Origin: Branchiostoma floridae
Taxonomy: Eukaryota; Chordata; Leptocardii; Amphioxiformes; Branchiostomatidae
Reading direction: 5' to 3'
DNA length: 64,000 nucleotides
Assembly: GCF_000003815.2 (NCBI RefSeq)
Contig: NC_049979.1
Span: forward strand, 30,818,386-30,882,385
The position numbers were made by a program, and so were the translations under genes. The notes beneath the pieces were generated by a model. It saw nothing but the letters and a program-made list of their open reading frames with translations, made no database searches and was not told the DNA's origin. Numbering within the stretch: position 1 is the first letter of the stretch; each line of letters opens with the position of its first letter. Shown here one piece after another: positions 1-11,900 of this stretch.

Positions 1-1541
1 AAGAGGTAGAGGTACATGTAAATAGTGGCCGTTGGACCTTATAAATCTTTAAAGGCTCAAACAGAAAAAAAATACTACAGTTTTAATCCTACAGCTGAAC
101 ACTTCGACAACTACTAAATTTAACAGTATAAAGGCTTATTCTATTTGGTCGGCTTTGTTCATACCTTTATTATTGCATACGTGCATTTGTTTGCCACATC
201 GCACCACTCCGCCAACTTTTTTTTACCCGATATCTGTGCACTGTTCTATTAGTTTTAATATTGGCCCTAAGCCAGATACCAAAAAAGATACACGTCGCAA
301 ATTTCGCTAAGAGCTAGCTAGAATACCACTTTTTGAATTATATCTTAAAGACCAAACATGTAATGTTTGTAACTCAATGTAATAATGTAATTAATATTAA
401 CTGATGTATACATTGACAAATTTACATTAATGTTTTTGGCAAATACTCAAGCATTAACGCTTGAGACCTAACTTTGGGCTGTTTTTTTTCCCTATCCACC
501 ATAATCTGGATTAAAAACAGATAATATGTGCCATTGCAAACGATTTATACCAAGCATAATTAACAAAGATCCCCAGACTTTGCGTATCGTTGCTTGGCGT
601 GGCAAATTCCCTTCAAAATCTTGAAACGTGTATTTATTACAGTTTATTACCTTCGCCGAGAAGGTTATATTTTGGGTAGCGTTTGTTTGTTTGTTTGTAT
701 GTAAATTATGATAGGGTAAAGTTTTCACTTTTTCTCTTGTCACCGCTTGTTTGTATGTAAGTACACATTACTTCTGGTAACGTACGAAGAATTTGTTCAA
801 GAAGGTCCTATGTAACAAGGCTTTTATACCCAGCACATGATGACGTTATAAGAACGAAATGGACATCTTGGCGATAAAGTTAAGGGTTTATACATTTTGA
901 TAAACCAAAAAAATGTTGTCTAGAATAACGTACTGGATCCCTCTAGAAGAAGGTAAAGGGGGCCAAGGTATGGAGATAATGAAACATAACGTCAGGAAAA
1001 CAAACCAGACCGGACATTTGGCAGGATATTATATTTACTCTGTAATCTATCGTAGGAAATATGGTCGTAGTCATTTGCATTTTCTATCTAGACTGAAATA
1101 TTTACTTAAAAATCCCCATGTTTGGGCTTGTAGTGCTACAAATTCGCTACTATTTAAGGGTTTTCGTATTCAATACAAATCTTGCGGAGCTAGAGATTTC
1201 GACAGTCTGAAGACCCTCTATCGGAGTTTCTTTGTAGTACAGCGGAACTTCGAGGTGTAGCTTATGGGTATAAAATGTTCTGGCTTTTCTTAGAAGCAAG
1301 GATTTGGGGCAATGAATTTTTTTTTTACATTTGTTAGCCTTAGTGAATTTGTGTATTGTATGAACGTAAGTTTTGACACCAGTTGTGTTATTTGCTGTTC
1401 TATTCTATATTCATTCTATTGACGGCTCTTAACAATTTCAATGCGAGAGTGTGTTTATTCTCAGCATTTCCAATCTCATCAGTTTATTCCGAAGTTTTAC
1501 AATAACTCATATAGTTTCCTAATATGTTCGGTTCTTTTCAT
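1..1541. other. Left flank with no recognised gene
   Basis: This AT-rich stretch lies outside arm 1 of the inverted repeat and has no partner elsewhere in the window. It contains a short GTTT microsatellite near 680-700. An open frame of 115 codons at 913-1260 on the plus strand has no domain I recognise and no clear splice signals, so I do not call it a gene. Confidence 0.5.
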
Positions 1542-2020
1542 TTAACCCTATTCAGACCGGGCTTTTTGTTCATCCCTGGACGGGGGGTGGGGGTGTGCTT
1601 TTAGGGCCCTCCACATCTAAGTCCTATAACTCTTGAACGACGTGTCGTATGGCCACCAAATTTTTAGGATATGATATAGACGAGTATAAGACTTTGACGT
1701 TACGATGACGTAATATGACATTTCAAATAACATATGATTTAATTAATGTAACAAAATAGCAGTAATATAGCATATAAACGTGAAAAATACATTGTTAAAA
1801 CCGAAATTAGCGATTTTTGGCAAAACTGCCTTTCAACAAATGGTTGCCATGCCGACACGAGAAACATGAAAATTTGTCAAACTTCGCGAAATTGTTGTCA
1901 ACAATATTTTAGGCAAACTCACTAACTTTTGTGGCTTTAGCATAAGCCATTCTGGCCTTATAGGACATCAAAGTGGGCGCAGGCCTCAAAAGCACCCCCC
2001 CCCACTCTGAATAGGGTTAG
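1542..2020 (+). mobile_element. piggyBac-like MITE, short copy
   Basis: The left end reads TTAACCCTATTCAGACCGGG. The right end reads in the opposite sense as a related CTAACCCTATTCAGAG. Both have the TTAA-CCCT start expected of piggyBac-type elements, but the right target-site base is changed (TTAG). There is no transposase frame, so the element is non-autonomous. It belongs to the same family as the copies at 14749-15679 and 23703-24658 and shares their internal sequences (the stretch ending with a run of C, and the GTTGCCATG motif). It is shorter than they are, at about 480 bp. The piggyBac assignment is inferred from the ends only. Confidence 0.65.
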
Positions 2021-2110
2021 CTACGGCACGTCGTTGAAGAGTTATAGGACTTAGAAGTAGAGGGCCTCAACCCCCCCCCCCCCCCCTCCAGGGATGACCA
2101 AAAAAACCCG
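2021..2110 (-). mobile_element. Truncated MITE end at the outer edge of arm 1
   Basis: This is the reverse complement of the first ~90 bases of the TTAACCCTATTCAGAC family, ending in a long C run and then GGTCTGAATATGGTC, where the TTAA has decayed. It abuts the right end of the previous MITE without a spacer. Homology between the two arms of the large inverted repeat starts inside this fragment, near 2040. Confidence 0.6.
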
Positions 2111-2149
2111 GTCTGAATATGGTCAAAAGTGTTATGTTTGGATAACCTT

Positions 2150-4392
2150 TTTTTTTTCGAAAACTGTGTGTTTGTCAAAACCGAAGTAAAATGTTAAGTT
2201 TGGAGAAACTCCTGTGATTGTTTAAAGTCATGACTGTAAGATGTAAAGTTGAAGGTTTGTAGAAAATCTTGTTTTTTAAGAGACTGTGTATTTGTAATAG
2301 AAGTGTCTCTGAAGTGAAGTGTTTGAAGAAAATCCTGTTTCTTTTTCTCGGAACATGTGTGTTTGTAAAAGCCATGACTGTAAGATAAAAAAAATGTAAG
2401 ATTCGAAGAAAACCCTTTTTTTGTTTCTTTGTAAAAGACGTGTCTAAAAGAAAAAAAATTGTTCTCTCTTAAAACCTGTGTGTTTGTAAGAGCCGTGTCT
2501 GTGAGATGTAAAATGTAAGGTTTGAAGAAATTCCCCCTTTTTCCTTACGTAACCTGTGTATTTTTAAAAGCCGTCAGTAAGGCGTTAAGTTAAAGGTTTG
2601 GTAAAAATTCTCCTTTTTTTCCCGGAAGCTGTGTGTTTGTAAAAGCCATGTCTGTAAAATGTAAAGTGCATGGTTTAGAGAAAATTCTTTGTTTTTTTCT
2701 CAAACCATGTGTGTTTGTAAAAGCCGCGTCTGTAAAGTTTAAAGTTAGAAAAAATCTTTCTTTCTTGTAGCCGGTGTGTTTGCAATAGCCGGTGTGTTTG
2801 AAATAGCCGTGTATGTAAGATGTAAGGTGCAATGTTTCGAGAAATTCCTCTTTTTTTCTTCTTTCGGAACCTGTGATTAGTAAAAGCCGTGACTTGGAAC
2901 CTATGTGTTTGTAATAGCTGTGTCAGTAAGATGTAAATTGTAAGGTTTGCATAGAATTCATAGAATTTTTTTTCTCGGAACCTGTTTGTTTGTAAAAGCC
3001 GTTGCTGTTAGATAAAAAGTGTAAGGTTCAGTGAAAATTATATGTTCTCTCTCAGATCCTGTGTGTTTGTAATAGCCGTGTCTGTAAGATGTAAAGAGTA
3101 AGGTTCGAAGTAAATTCTCTTTTTTGCTCCTTCGGAATCTGTTTGTAAAAGCCGTGTCATTAAGATGAAAAATGTAACGTTAGGAGAAAATCCTCCGTTT
3201 CTATCTCGGAACCTGTTTGTTTTTAATAACCTTGACTGTAAGATAGAAAGTGTATTGTTTGGAGGAAATCCTCTGTTTTTCTCATGGAACCTATGTGTTT
3301 GCATTAGCTGTGTCTGAAAGATAGAAAGTGTAGGGTTTCGAGAAAATCCTCTGTTCTTTTTTCAGAACCTGTGTGTTTGTAATATCCGTGTCTGTAAGAT
3401 GTTAAGTGTAAGGTTTGGAGAAAATCATCTGTTCTATTTTCTCGCAACCTGTGTGTAAGTCAAATGTAAAGTGTGAGGTTTTGGAGAAAGCTCTTCAATC
3501 TTCTTTCAGAACCTGTGTATTTGTATAAGCCATGTCTGTAAGATGTGAGGTTTGGAGAAAATCCTCTGTTTTATTTTTTTGCAACCTGTGTGTATGTCAG
3601 ATGTAAATTGTAAGGTTTTGGAGAAAGCCCTTCTAATTTTCTTTCAGAACCTGTGTGTTTGTAAAAGCCGTGACTGTAAAATGTAAAATGTAAAATGTAA
3701 GGTCTGGGTCAACTCCTTTTTATCTTCGAACTTGTGATTTTGTAATAGCCGTGTCTGTAAGATTTAAAAGTGCCATGTTTGGATAAAATTCTTTGTTTTT
3801 TTGCCAAATTGTGTGATTTTGTAAAATCCCTGTCTGTAAGATGTGAAGTGTGAGGTTGTTTCTTCTCTTGAAACATGTGTCCTTGTTATAGCAGTGTCAG
3901 AAAGAGAAAAAGTGTAAGGTTTCGGAAAAATTGTCCGTTTTTTAACTTGCAGTTTGTAATAGCCGTGACTGTAAGATAAAAAAGAGATAATGTGTAAATA
4001 AAATCCTCCTTTATTGTGGGAAAATCCGTGTTTGTAAGATTTAAAAGTGCAATGATTGAAAAAAAATCCTTCGTTATTTTTTCGGAACCTGTGTGTACGT
4101 ATGCGAAAGATGCGTCTGTGATATGTAAAGTTTGGAAAAATTCCCCTTTTTCTTCTCCCGGAACCTGTGTATTTGTGAAAAGGGTGACTTAAGGGCGTTA
4201 AGTGTAAGGTTTTAAGAAAATCATCTGTTTTTCTCTTGGAACCTGTGTGTTTGTAATAGCGGTGTCTGTATGATGTGAAGTGTAGGGTTTAACGATAATC
4301 CTCGTTGTTTTTTTTCTTCTCAGAACCTGTGTGTTTGCAAAAGCCGTGTCTGCAAATGTTAAGTGTAGGGTTCAAAGAAAACCCTCCGAAAA
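2150..4392. repeat. Satellite array, ~76-bp degenerate units
   Basis: About 28 to 30 head-to-tail units of roughly 75-80 bp fill this region. Each has a core resembling CCTGTGTGTTTGTAAAAGCC, then TGTCTGTAAGATGTAAAG, then GGTTTGGAGAAAATCCTC and a T-rich block. Units differ by substitutions and small indels, so the array is not freshly amplified. Short open frames here are repeat artefacts. The mirrored array lies at about 61358-63605. Confidence 0.85.
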
Positions 4393-4394
4393 CA

Positions 4395-4625
4395 AAAGTG
4401 TTAGTTGTTAAATTTTCTGTGATATATATATGTATTACGGTAGTTCCCTGTTTCGGAAAATCAATTAATAACGTTACATTTACGTTATATTACTTCATGA
4501 TGATATCAAAATTATCAGGGATCATAAAACTTTATTACCCCCTGCAACCGTACTTATTGTACATAAAGGCGTTTTGAACTTTTTGAAAGGGAATGACATA
4601 AAAGCCCAGTCTGGTAAGGTTTAAA
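4395..4625 (-). mobile_element. Decayed MITE 5' half next to the satellite
   Basis: Read on the minus strand this begins TTTAAACCTTACCAGACTGG, a decayed form of the TTAACCCTATCCAGACTGGG end at 14749. It continues with matching internal sequence: the TTTTATAATT-like block, the ATATCATTATGACGT-like block and GGGAA-TTCCC-like sequence. The other half of the element is missing; the satellite array starts where it should be. Confidence 0.6.
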
Positions 4626-5822
4626 TAGAAGCACGGCCAATTAAGGGGCTTAATCTCCATATTTTAACATCCAGTAGTCTTTAAACTTTTTGTCTATCAT
4701 CTTAAATGTCTGATAGTCACTCAAGTGCTCTCGTTACCTTAGTGACCCTACTGTTAGCAAGACATTGTGTCCGGCGCCCATCAGACAAGCAGTTATGGCG
4801 TCGACATTTAATGTTAACCTACCTCCAACCTCTTAAACTCAACTTCTTATATTCTCTACATTCCAAAATTAGAAAACTGACAAAATTCTTTTGCATAACC
4901 CTAAATGTCTGATAGTAATTTGAATTTATTTCAAGCTACCGTTTGTAAGAAAGGGTGACGGAAGTTGGCTATGCTGGCGAAATGATTTACGGGACACCAT
5001 ATTAGAAGCGGATCCGTACCTGGATTTCAAAAAGGATTACTGTAAAAAAGATACATGAGATAACTTTGCGAAAAGTCGGGTGTACATTTGTTTTCCCAAA
5101 CAATCATCTATCAGAAAATAACACTGGCTTCTAATGGAATGCCACTTGTATTCAATTACCTGGCGAAAGCAATGAAGACATCGAAGTGCGCTTTTGATAT
5201 TTTGATGTTCAATAAGAGTATCAAAAGTGTTTCTATTTGGTACAAATCTCTATGATCTGGAGTAAATCTATAATTATTTAATGTAATCAGACAAAAGTTA
5301 CACTTCGATGTAATCAATGTCAGAAACACTTTAGAATTAGCATTCATAATTTAGGTCACTCAATAAATCTTCTTTGTCACGGGTAAAAGGACTTTTCCCT
5401 ACTTGTCGTATCTGAAAATTCCTCTGTACTCCTAGTTGCAAAGGACTATGACGAACATTTTGTTACGCTGTCCTGATTCGTTACTACTTTTAAAACCAGG
5501 CACCTTTGACCTCTTGCTAGCGTCACGCCTCCTCTAACTATACATGGTAACTACTCTGGGCCAGATCAAGATACGAAAGACTAGAGGAACGGTCAAACGC
5601 TTGTTTGTAAGTACTTATAATTGTTTAAAGATATAGTGAGTAAAGAAGATATGGTATTGATAATTTGGAATTTGAAGGATTTCGCCAACAGAAATAACCT
5701 TTAAATATAATTTCCCATTCGTCTTCTTAGCAATATTCTAGCGATACATGTTACCAATTAATGGCAATACAAGGTCCCTAAATAATTTTTCATATGTATT
5801 GTTGCAGCAGAGGAAGACGAAA
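4626..5822. other. Upstream region of the sulfotransferase gene
   Basis: No coding exon is recognisable. An acceptor-like GTTGCAG just before 5807 suggests that a 5' untranslated exon lies somewhere upstream and splices in there. I could not locate it or a promoter. Confidence 0.35.
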
Positions 5823-5982
5823 ATGAAGAGGAAGACGAAAATGACTACAGTCGGACTGTTTCAACATTTCTTTAAAGCATTGTTGGCGTTCATCTCCGTG
5901 CTAATTATTATCTACATTTATCTATATCATGAGCATGGAACATTGAAAGCTTCTTTTCAAGCGGAAGTTAAAAATGAAGAAG
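5823..5982 (+). CDS. Sulfotransferase exon 1 (signal anchor)
   Basis: Begins at an ATG and encodes a short basic tail (MKRKTK), then the hydrophobic stretch LLAFISVLIIIYIYL, as expected for a type II Golgi protein. A second ATG six codons later (5841) could also be used. The exon ends GAAGAAG before GTAAAG, leaving one base of a codon. Confidence 0.8.
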
Positions 5983-8900
5983 GTAAAGTTGCCGTACTAA
6001 AAATTGTTTAGTGGGGGTAAGGTCTTGCTACCGTCCAAAGAAACTACTTTCAGCGTTAGCTTCTTGGAGGGACATTGATTGACGAGAACCGCTGGGCTAA
6101 TATTTTGCCTGCTTTGGTCGAACCGACGTCCTTTTTTTGTATGACAGAGCTAAAATTTAGCTAATAAAATATCAAATCTTATTTCTATTCTCTGAAAGAT
6201 TATGATGAAGAGGACGTGGACAGATTGGTGGAAGCGGAACAGCAAAGAAGGAAGTCCTTACTTGCCAAATACTGTCAGAGTAATTTTTCGTCAAGTGCGG
6301 TCAGTAATCTCTTGAATTACAAAGTTAATAGCTCAATTTATCTTATTATAACCATATACATCGATAATATTTCAACTGGACCTGTCATCGTAATTCTATG
6401 TTCACGTTGCTAAAAATGATAACATATTGCAAAGAAAAAAGTTCCAAACAATAAAGTCATTTTGCTAACACAAACAAACCATTGTTTGAGACATTATCTA
6501 TGTTTACCATCCTCAAATATGAAACATTTACATCTTACCCAAAACAAATGTGAATGATTTTAAGAACCTTTTCTGATCTTCGTCGAAATAATCTAGCCAA
6601 AAAATTGAAATTGATAACACCATAATTAATCATGTTACGTCGTCCTTGCGACAGATTTCTTAACATCTACAGACTACATCATTCTTTAAAATTTTGCTGG
6701 TCATATGATGATTCATTTTAGAGTTACAGGAGTCAAAAATGGCGGGACATCTAGTTGCTTTGCGTCTAAAGATCACTATGGTACTGACATTTAAAATCCG
6801 ATTTTAAAACAGTCAATATATCTGCTCGTCAATTTAATGAAGCTTTTCTATTAAGATAAAAGATGGCTAAAATGGCATTCTTTTAAACTGTAAATGTAAC
6901 AATCGGCTTGACAAAGATGTGCAAGCTATTGCTGATGTTTCAAAATCCGATGCCCCTTTCCATTCTTTTTCAGAAATCCCTGAATACATTTTACTTCGTC
7001 GTGAGGGAGAATAGAAAAATCATATATTGTCGGACTGGAAAAACAGGAAGCACTACAACATCGGCTTTGTTATATAATCTGGAACATGGTTATAATATGA
7101 CAGCGAAGGAATTGAAGATAAACAAGGGCTCTATCACTTCAAGACTATTAAGCACGTACAATAAGGAAGAGATAGACCATCGTGTATCGTCCTATTACAG
7201 CATTGTCGTTACGAGGAACCCAATAGAAAGGTAAGAATCCGTTTAATATGAGCTGTTCTAAACTTGCTTATATTTATCATCCGTAACAGCGACAGTGGAA
7301 CATATACCAACTGTCTATTTCCCTTTCGTCCATATTACGTTAAATTTGTATTGAATTCTGTTCTTTACCCTATTCTAAATTTACCTCGGGGTATGTAAAG
7401 GCACACCAGTAGGAAGGTAGATATGATGATGTGTAGAGAGGTATAAACGGGTCCCACTAAAAACCGAGAACTACCAAAAACTACCAAAACAAGAGTTCGT
7501 AGACCTCATATCTCTATGAAATAGTCTGATAATGTAAATGTCTTCCACATTTGCATATCTATGATTACTTATATACACCTCTAAAAACTACGCTGGTCAC
7601 TATTTTGATTGTCCAATCATATACCACATCGATGAATTATGGTACTCTGGCATTAATTATGCATATAAGGGACTTAATTGCATAATTGGTATCTGATAAT
7701 TTCCCACCTGCCACATACTACATATATTGCATGTATTTGAGTTCTTCAAAGGAAATACCGCGAATACAGATTTTCCTAATTGGATATGCAAATTAACTGT
7801 CAGTTTGCATAAGTTGCACTTCTTGATGTGAATCTCTGTCTACGCTACCAACACACCAAATATCATGTAAAATTGTCATTCCCTTCTTCAGTTATCGTCC
7901 TTAGAAGATTTTGACAAAAATGCCCCTGCAATTACAGAGCATCCTGCCAGGGGGACCAAATATACACCACATATCCCTTATGTCACAAGTAATCTGCCAC
8001 AAAAAAAATTAAGACCATAGCAGATCCAGTTCAAAAGATTAAAAAACAATGAATTTCTGCTGCAGTACCAAGGTCACAAACCAGGGGGTCAAAAATTGAC
8101 CTTGACCTTCGTCTTCGCAACACCTACTCACAAACCAAATATCATTGAAATCCATTAAGAGGTTATTGAGCTATGCTCACTCCAAAAATCTGGACACACA
8201 GACAGACAGAAACACACACACACACACACACAAAACCATATCTCAATTCTTCATTAAGATAATAACAACCGAAAACAACTTTCACTAATTACCGAAAATA
8301 ACCGAAAACAATTTTAACTAAATACCGAAAACAACTTGAAACTACGAAAAACAACCAAAAACAAGAGTTCGGAGACCTCATATCTCCATTAAATAGTCTG
8401 ATTATGTTAATGACTTGCACATTTGCATCATTTATGCTTAGTTATTTAAAACTGAAAATAACCTACGCTGTTCACTATGTTAATTGTTCAATCATTTACC
8501 ACATCGATAAATTATGGCACTTTTGCATTGATTATGCAAATTGAGGACTTATTTGCATAATTGGTATCTGATAATGTTCCACCTGCCACAAACTACATAT
8601 ATATTTGCGCATGTATTTGCGTTCTATAAAAGAAACACTGCAAATACAGATCTTCCTCATAAGATACGCAAATTAAGTGTTAATTTGCATAATAAGCACT
8701 TCACGCTGTACATCTAAGTCTAAGCTACCTACATACCAATTATCATGTAAAATTGTCATTCCCATCTTCAGTTATCCAACTTAAGAAGATTTTGACAAAA
8801 ATGCCCATGCAGTTCTAGAGCAACCTGCTAGAGGGGCCAAATAGACACCACATATCCCTTACGTCACAAGCTATCTGCCATCCAAATATCAAGACCATAA

Positions 8901-11900
8901 CACATCCAGTTCAAAAGATCCAAAAAAGGATATCCTGCTGCAGTACCAAGGTCACATACCAGGTGGCCCAAAATTGACCTTAACCTTTTTCTTCCCAACA
9001 CCAACCTACAAACCAATTATCATCGTAATCAATCCAGATTTTCATGAGTTATACTCACTACAAAAGTTCGGATACACAGACAGACACACACACAGGCAGA
9101 CACATAGACACACCAAAAACTATATCTCCATTTTTCCAGGAGATAACAACTCGACTCAACCATAAACAACTGATAATTATTGCAATAGGCTATTATTTAG
9201 TATTTCTTTTATTTGATTTTGGACAGGAGTCGGGCTGGGGCGGATTAATTTGTTTGACGACATACGTTATCAATATAATATTAGTAAGAATATTGTCAAC
9301 AATCTCCTTTGCCTGTTCGAATATATTAATGTTCAAATTCAAATTCACGGATTCTGTTATGAATGGGGACTGCTTGATCATCTAGCAAATTTTTAATGGA
9401 TATCCATATCAATGCTTGCAGATAGATGTGCAAAAGTTAGGTGTGACGGGTCGTTCAGTGTAATATAATCAGCTGCTGCCGCGCCGCGTGCCTGCGAAGC
9501 TGGTGTGTTACGCCGAACTCCGGTTATACCGGCTATATAGATACAGATACAGATATACTAGTTGTCATCAATTGTGTATCACCAAGCAGAGGTTACGGTG
9601 GGGGCGGGGTGTAGTAGTGGCCACAACAAAGAATCGCAGTCACGACGAAAACTCTGCTAGGAAACTAAGTTTGCTTATTAATTACTGCTAGCAAATTCTA
9701 CTGCCTATTTAGCCAATATGTACTACTTTTTTTTTCTAGCGACCAAAACAATCCAGTTTATTTGAGAAATGAGGCAAAGAGGGACGCCAAAGCAACTGGA
9801 CTAGCATCAGACTGGGCTGTATACCGGAAGCTCAGAAACAGAGTGGTATCAGTCTGTCGCAGGGCAAAGGTTCAGTTTTACAGGGACACATTTGAAGAAT
9901 GTAGTGGGAACCCGAAAAAGACATGGAATACCATCAACTCCCTTCTTGGAAGGAAACATACTGTAAGTCCAGCCTGTGTGCAAGAAGGCGGAAAGCTTCT
10001 CAGCAAACCCCGGGACATAGCAGAGCATTTCGCAAAGTTCTATGACACCAAGGTTGCCAACCTTCGCTCTGGTATGAGCAACACAGCCGGTGATGAAACA
10101 TACGCAAACCTCGGGCAGGAGGCCTTCGTGTTAAAGTCAGTCACAGTAAGGGACGTGCACAAGATTCTGTCAAGACTTCCGGATGGTAAAACCCCAGGAT
10201 GCGACGGAATAGACAACAAACTCCTGAGGATTTCTTCAGACATTATAGCAGAACCACTGACTTACATAATCAATTTGTCTTTTGCAACAGGAACTTTCCC
10301 AGCAAAATGGAAGCATGCCAAGGTGATACCGCTTCTGAAAGACAGCAGTAAACCACTGTCCGGACAAAACTCTCGCCCTGTAAGTCTCCTTCCAACTTGT
10401 GGCAAGGTATGCGAGATTGTTGCCAGTGAACAGATCGTCTCATACTTCTCCCGTTCAGGTCATCAATCAGAAGCACAACACGCGTACCGTAAACTCCACT
10501 CTACAGAAACAGTCCTTCTGAAGATGACAGATGAGTGGCTGGACAGTATGGACAAAGGACTTATGACCTCGGTAGTGTTGCTGGACTACAGTGCGGCGTT
10601 TGACTTAGTAGACCACTTTCATCTTCAGAAGAAACTCGAAATGTACGGTTTCTCAGAGGAAGCGTTGTCTTGGATCATGTCATACTTGTCAAACCGCAAG
10701 TGGCAGGTCTATGCAAACGGGGCATACAGTCAGAGCCGAGTGTTGCAATGCGGGGTGCCGCAGGGAAGTTGTTTGGGACCACAACTGTACAGCATTTACG
10801 TCAATGACATGTCCAGTACAGTAGAGAATGGGGAACTGGACCAGTATGCTGACGACAGTACAGTACATGCAGCAGGACGCACTGTACAGGACATAAGAAC
10901 AAAGACTCTGGTGGATTTAGAATGTGTGGCTAAATGGTCGGACCACAACATGCTTAAACTGAACAACGGCAAGACAAAGACCATGCTGGTTGGGACGTCT
11001 AAGAAGACAAGAGTCGCACCTCCACTACAGTTGGAACTCAGGGGGCAGAGTTTACAACAAGTACCCACTGTCAAGCTTTTGGGAGTACATGTCGACCAAA
11101 ACCTCACATTCGACAATCACGTAGACCATGTTGTAAAGAACTGTAATAGAAGCATGGCGCAAGTGAACAGGGTGAGGAAATTACTTCCGCGCAGACTGAG
11201 GATAAAACTGATTCAGGCCCTTGTACTAACACATCTAGACTACTGCAGTTCGGTGTGGGCAAGTACGTCTAAGAAGAACATAAACCGGCTACAGGTCGTG
11301 CAGAACAGAGCGGCCAGGATCGCCCTTGGTTGCCACAGGTACACAAGCAGGGACGCTTTGCTGCAGACGCTAGGATGGCTGTCCGTGAAAGACAGAATCC
11401 AGCAGAAAAGCGTAGTGACTTTTCGTAAGATAATGCAAAACAAACAACCAGTCTCTCTGTATAAACAGGTCAAAATGCAGTCCCATGGATATCAAACACG
11501 CTCATCAAAATCCCAAACTATCAGACTACCAAAGCCCAGAACAAATGCTCAAAAGAAAAGGTTCTTGTACAGAATGTCCAGCACATGGAATGGTTTGCAA
11601 TAGATAATTGGTCCCATTGTATATATATATAAGCTCAGGTAGTCATTAAGTTATCTTTTATCAAGTGTGAATTTTATGTACATTGTATAGATTGTATGTC
11701 TTCCTGTGTGTCAGGTTTTTTTTTGTCCTGTTATGTTTAATAATTGTTGATAAAGACCACAGGAAGAGTAGCTTCAATGTACTCCATTGTTATGCTAATT
11801 GTGGATCTTAATAAAGTCAAAGTCAAAGTCAAAGTCATTTCTTGCTCAAATATAACGGATTTCCGCTGCCACAACAACTCGGTTTAAATGGACAAACCAC

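Noticed and set aside
913-1260. 115-codon open frame as a gene
   Set aside because: No recognisable domain, no splice context, AT-rich surroundings and no second copy to test conservation.
2150-4392. Regular ~76-bp repeats resembling a CRISPR array
   Set aside because: Whole units repeat, without conserved short repeats alternating with unique spacers, and the setting is an animal genome. It is a degenerate satellite.
8974-9385. Open frames with TDTHTGRH-type repeats
   Set aside because: They read through the CAGACA/CACACA microsatellite and the 840-bp repeat.
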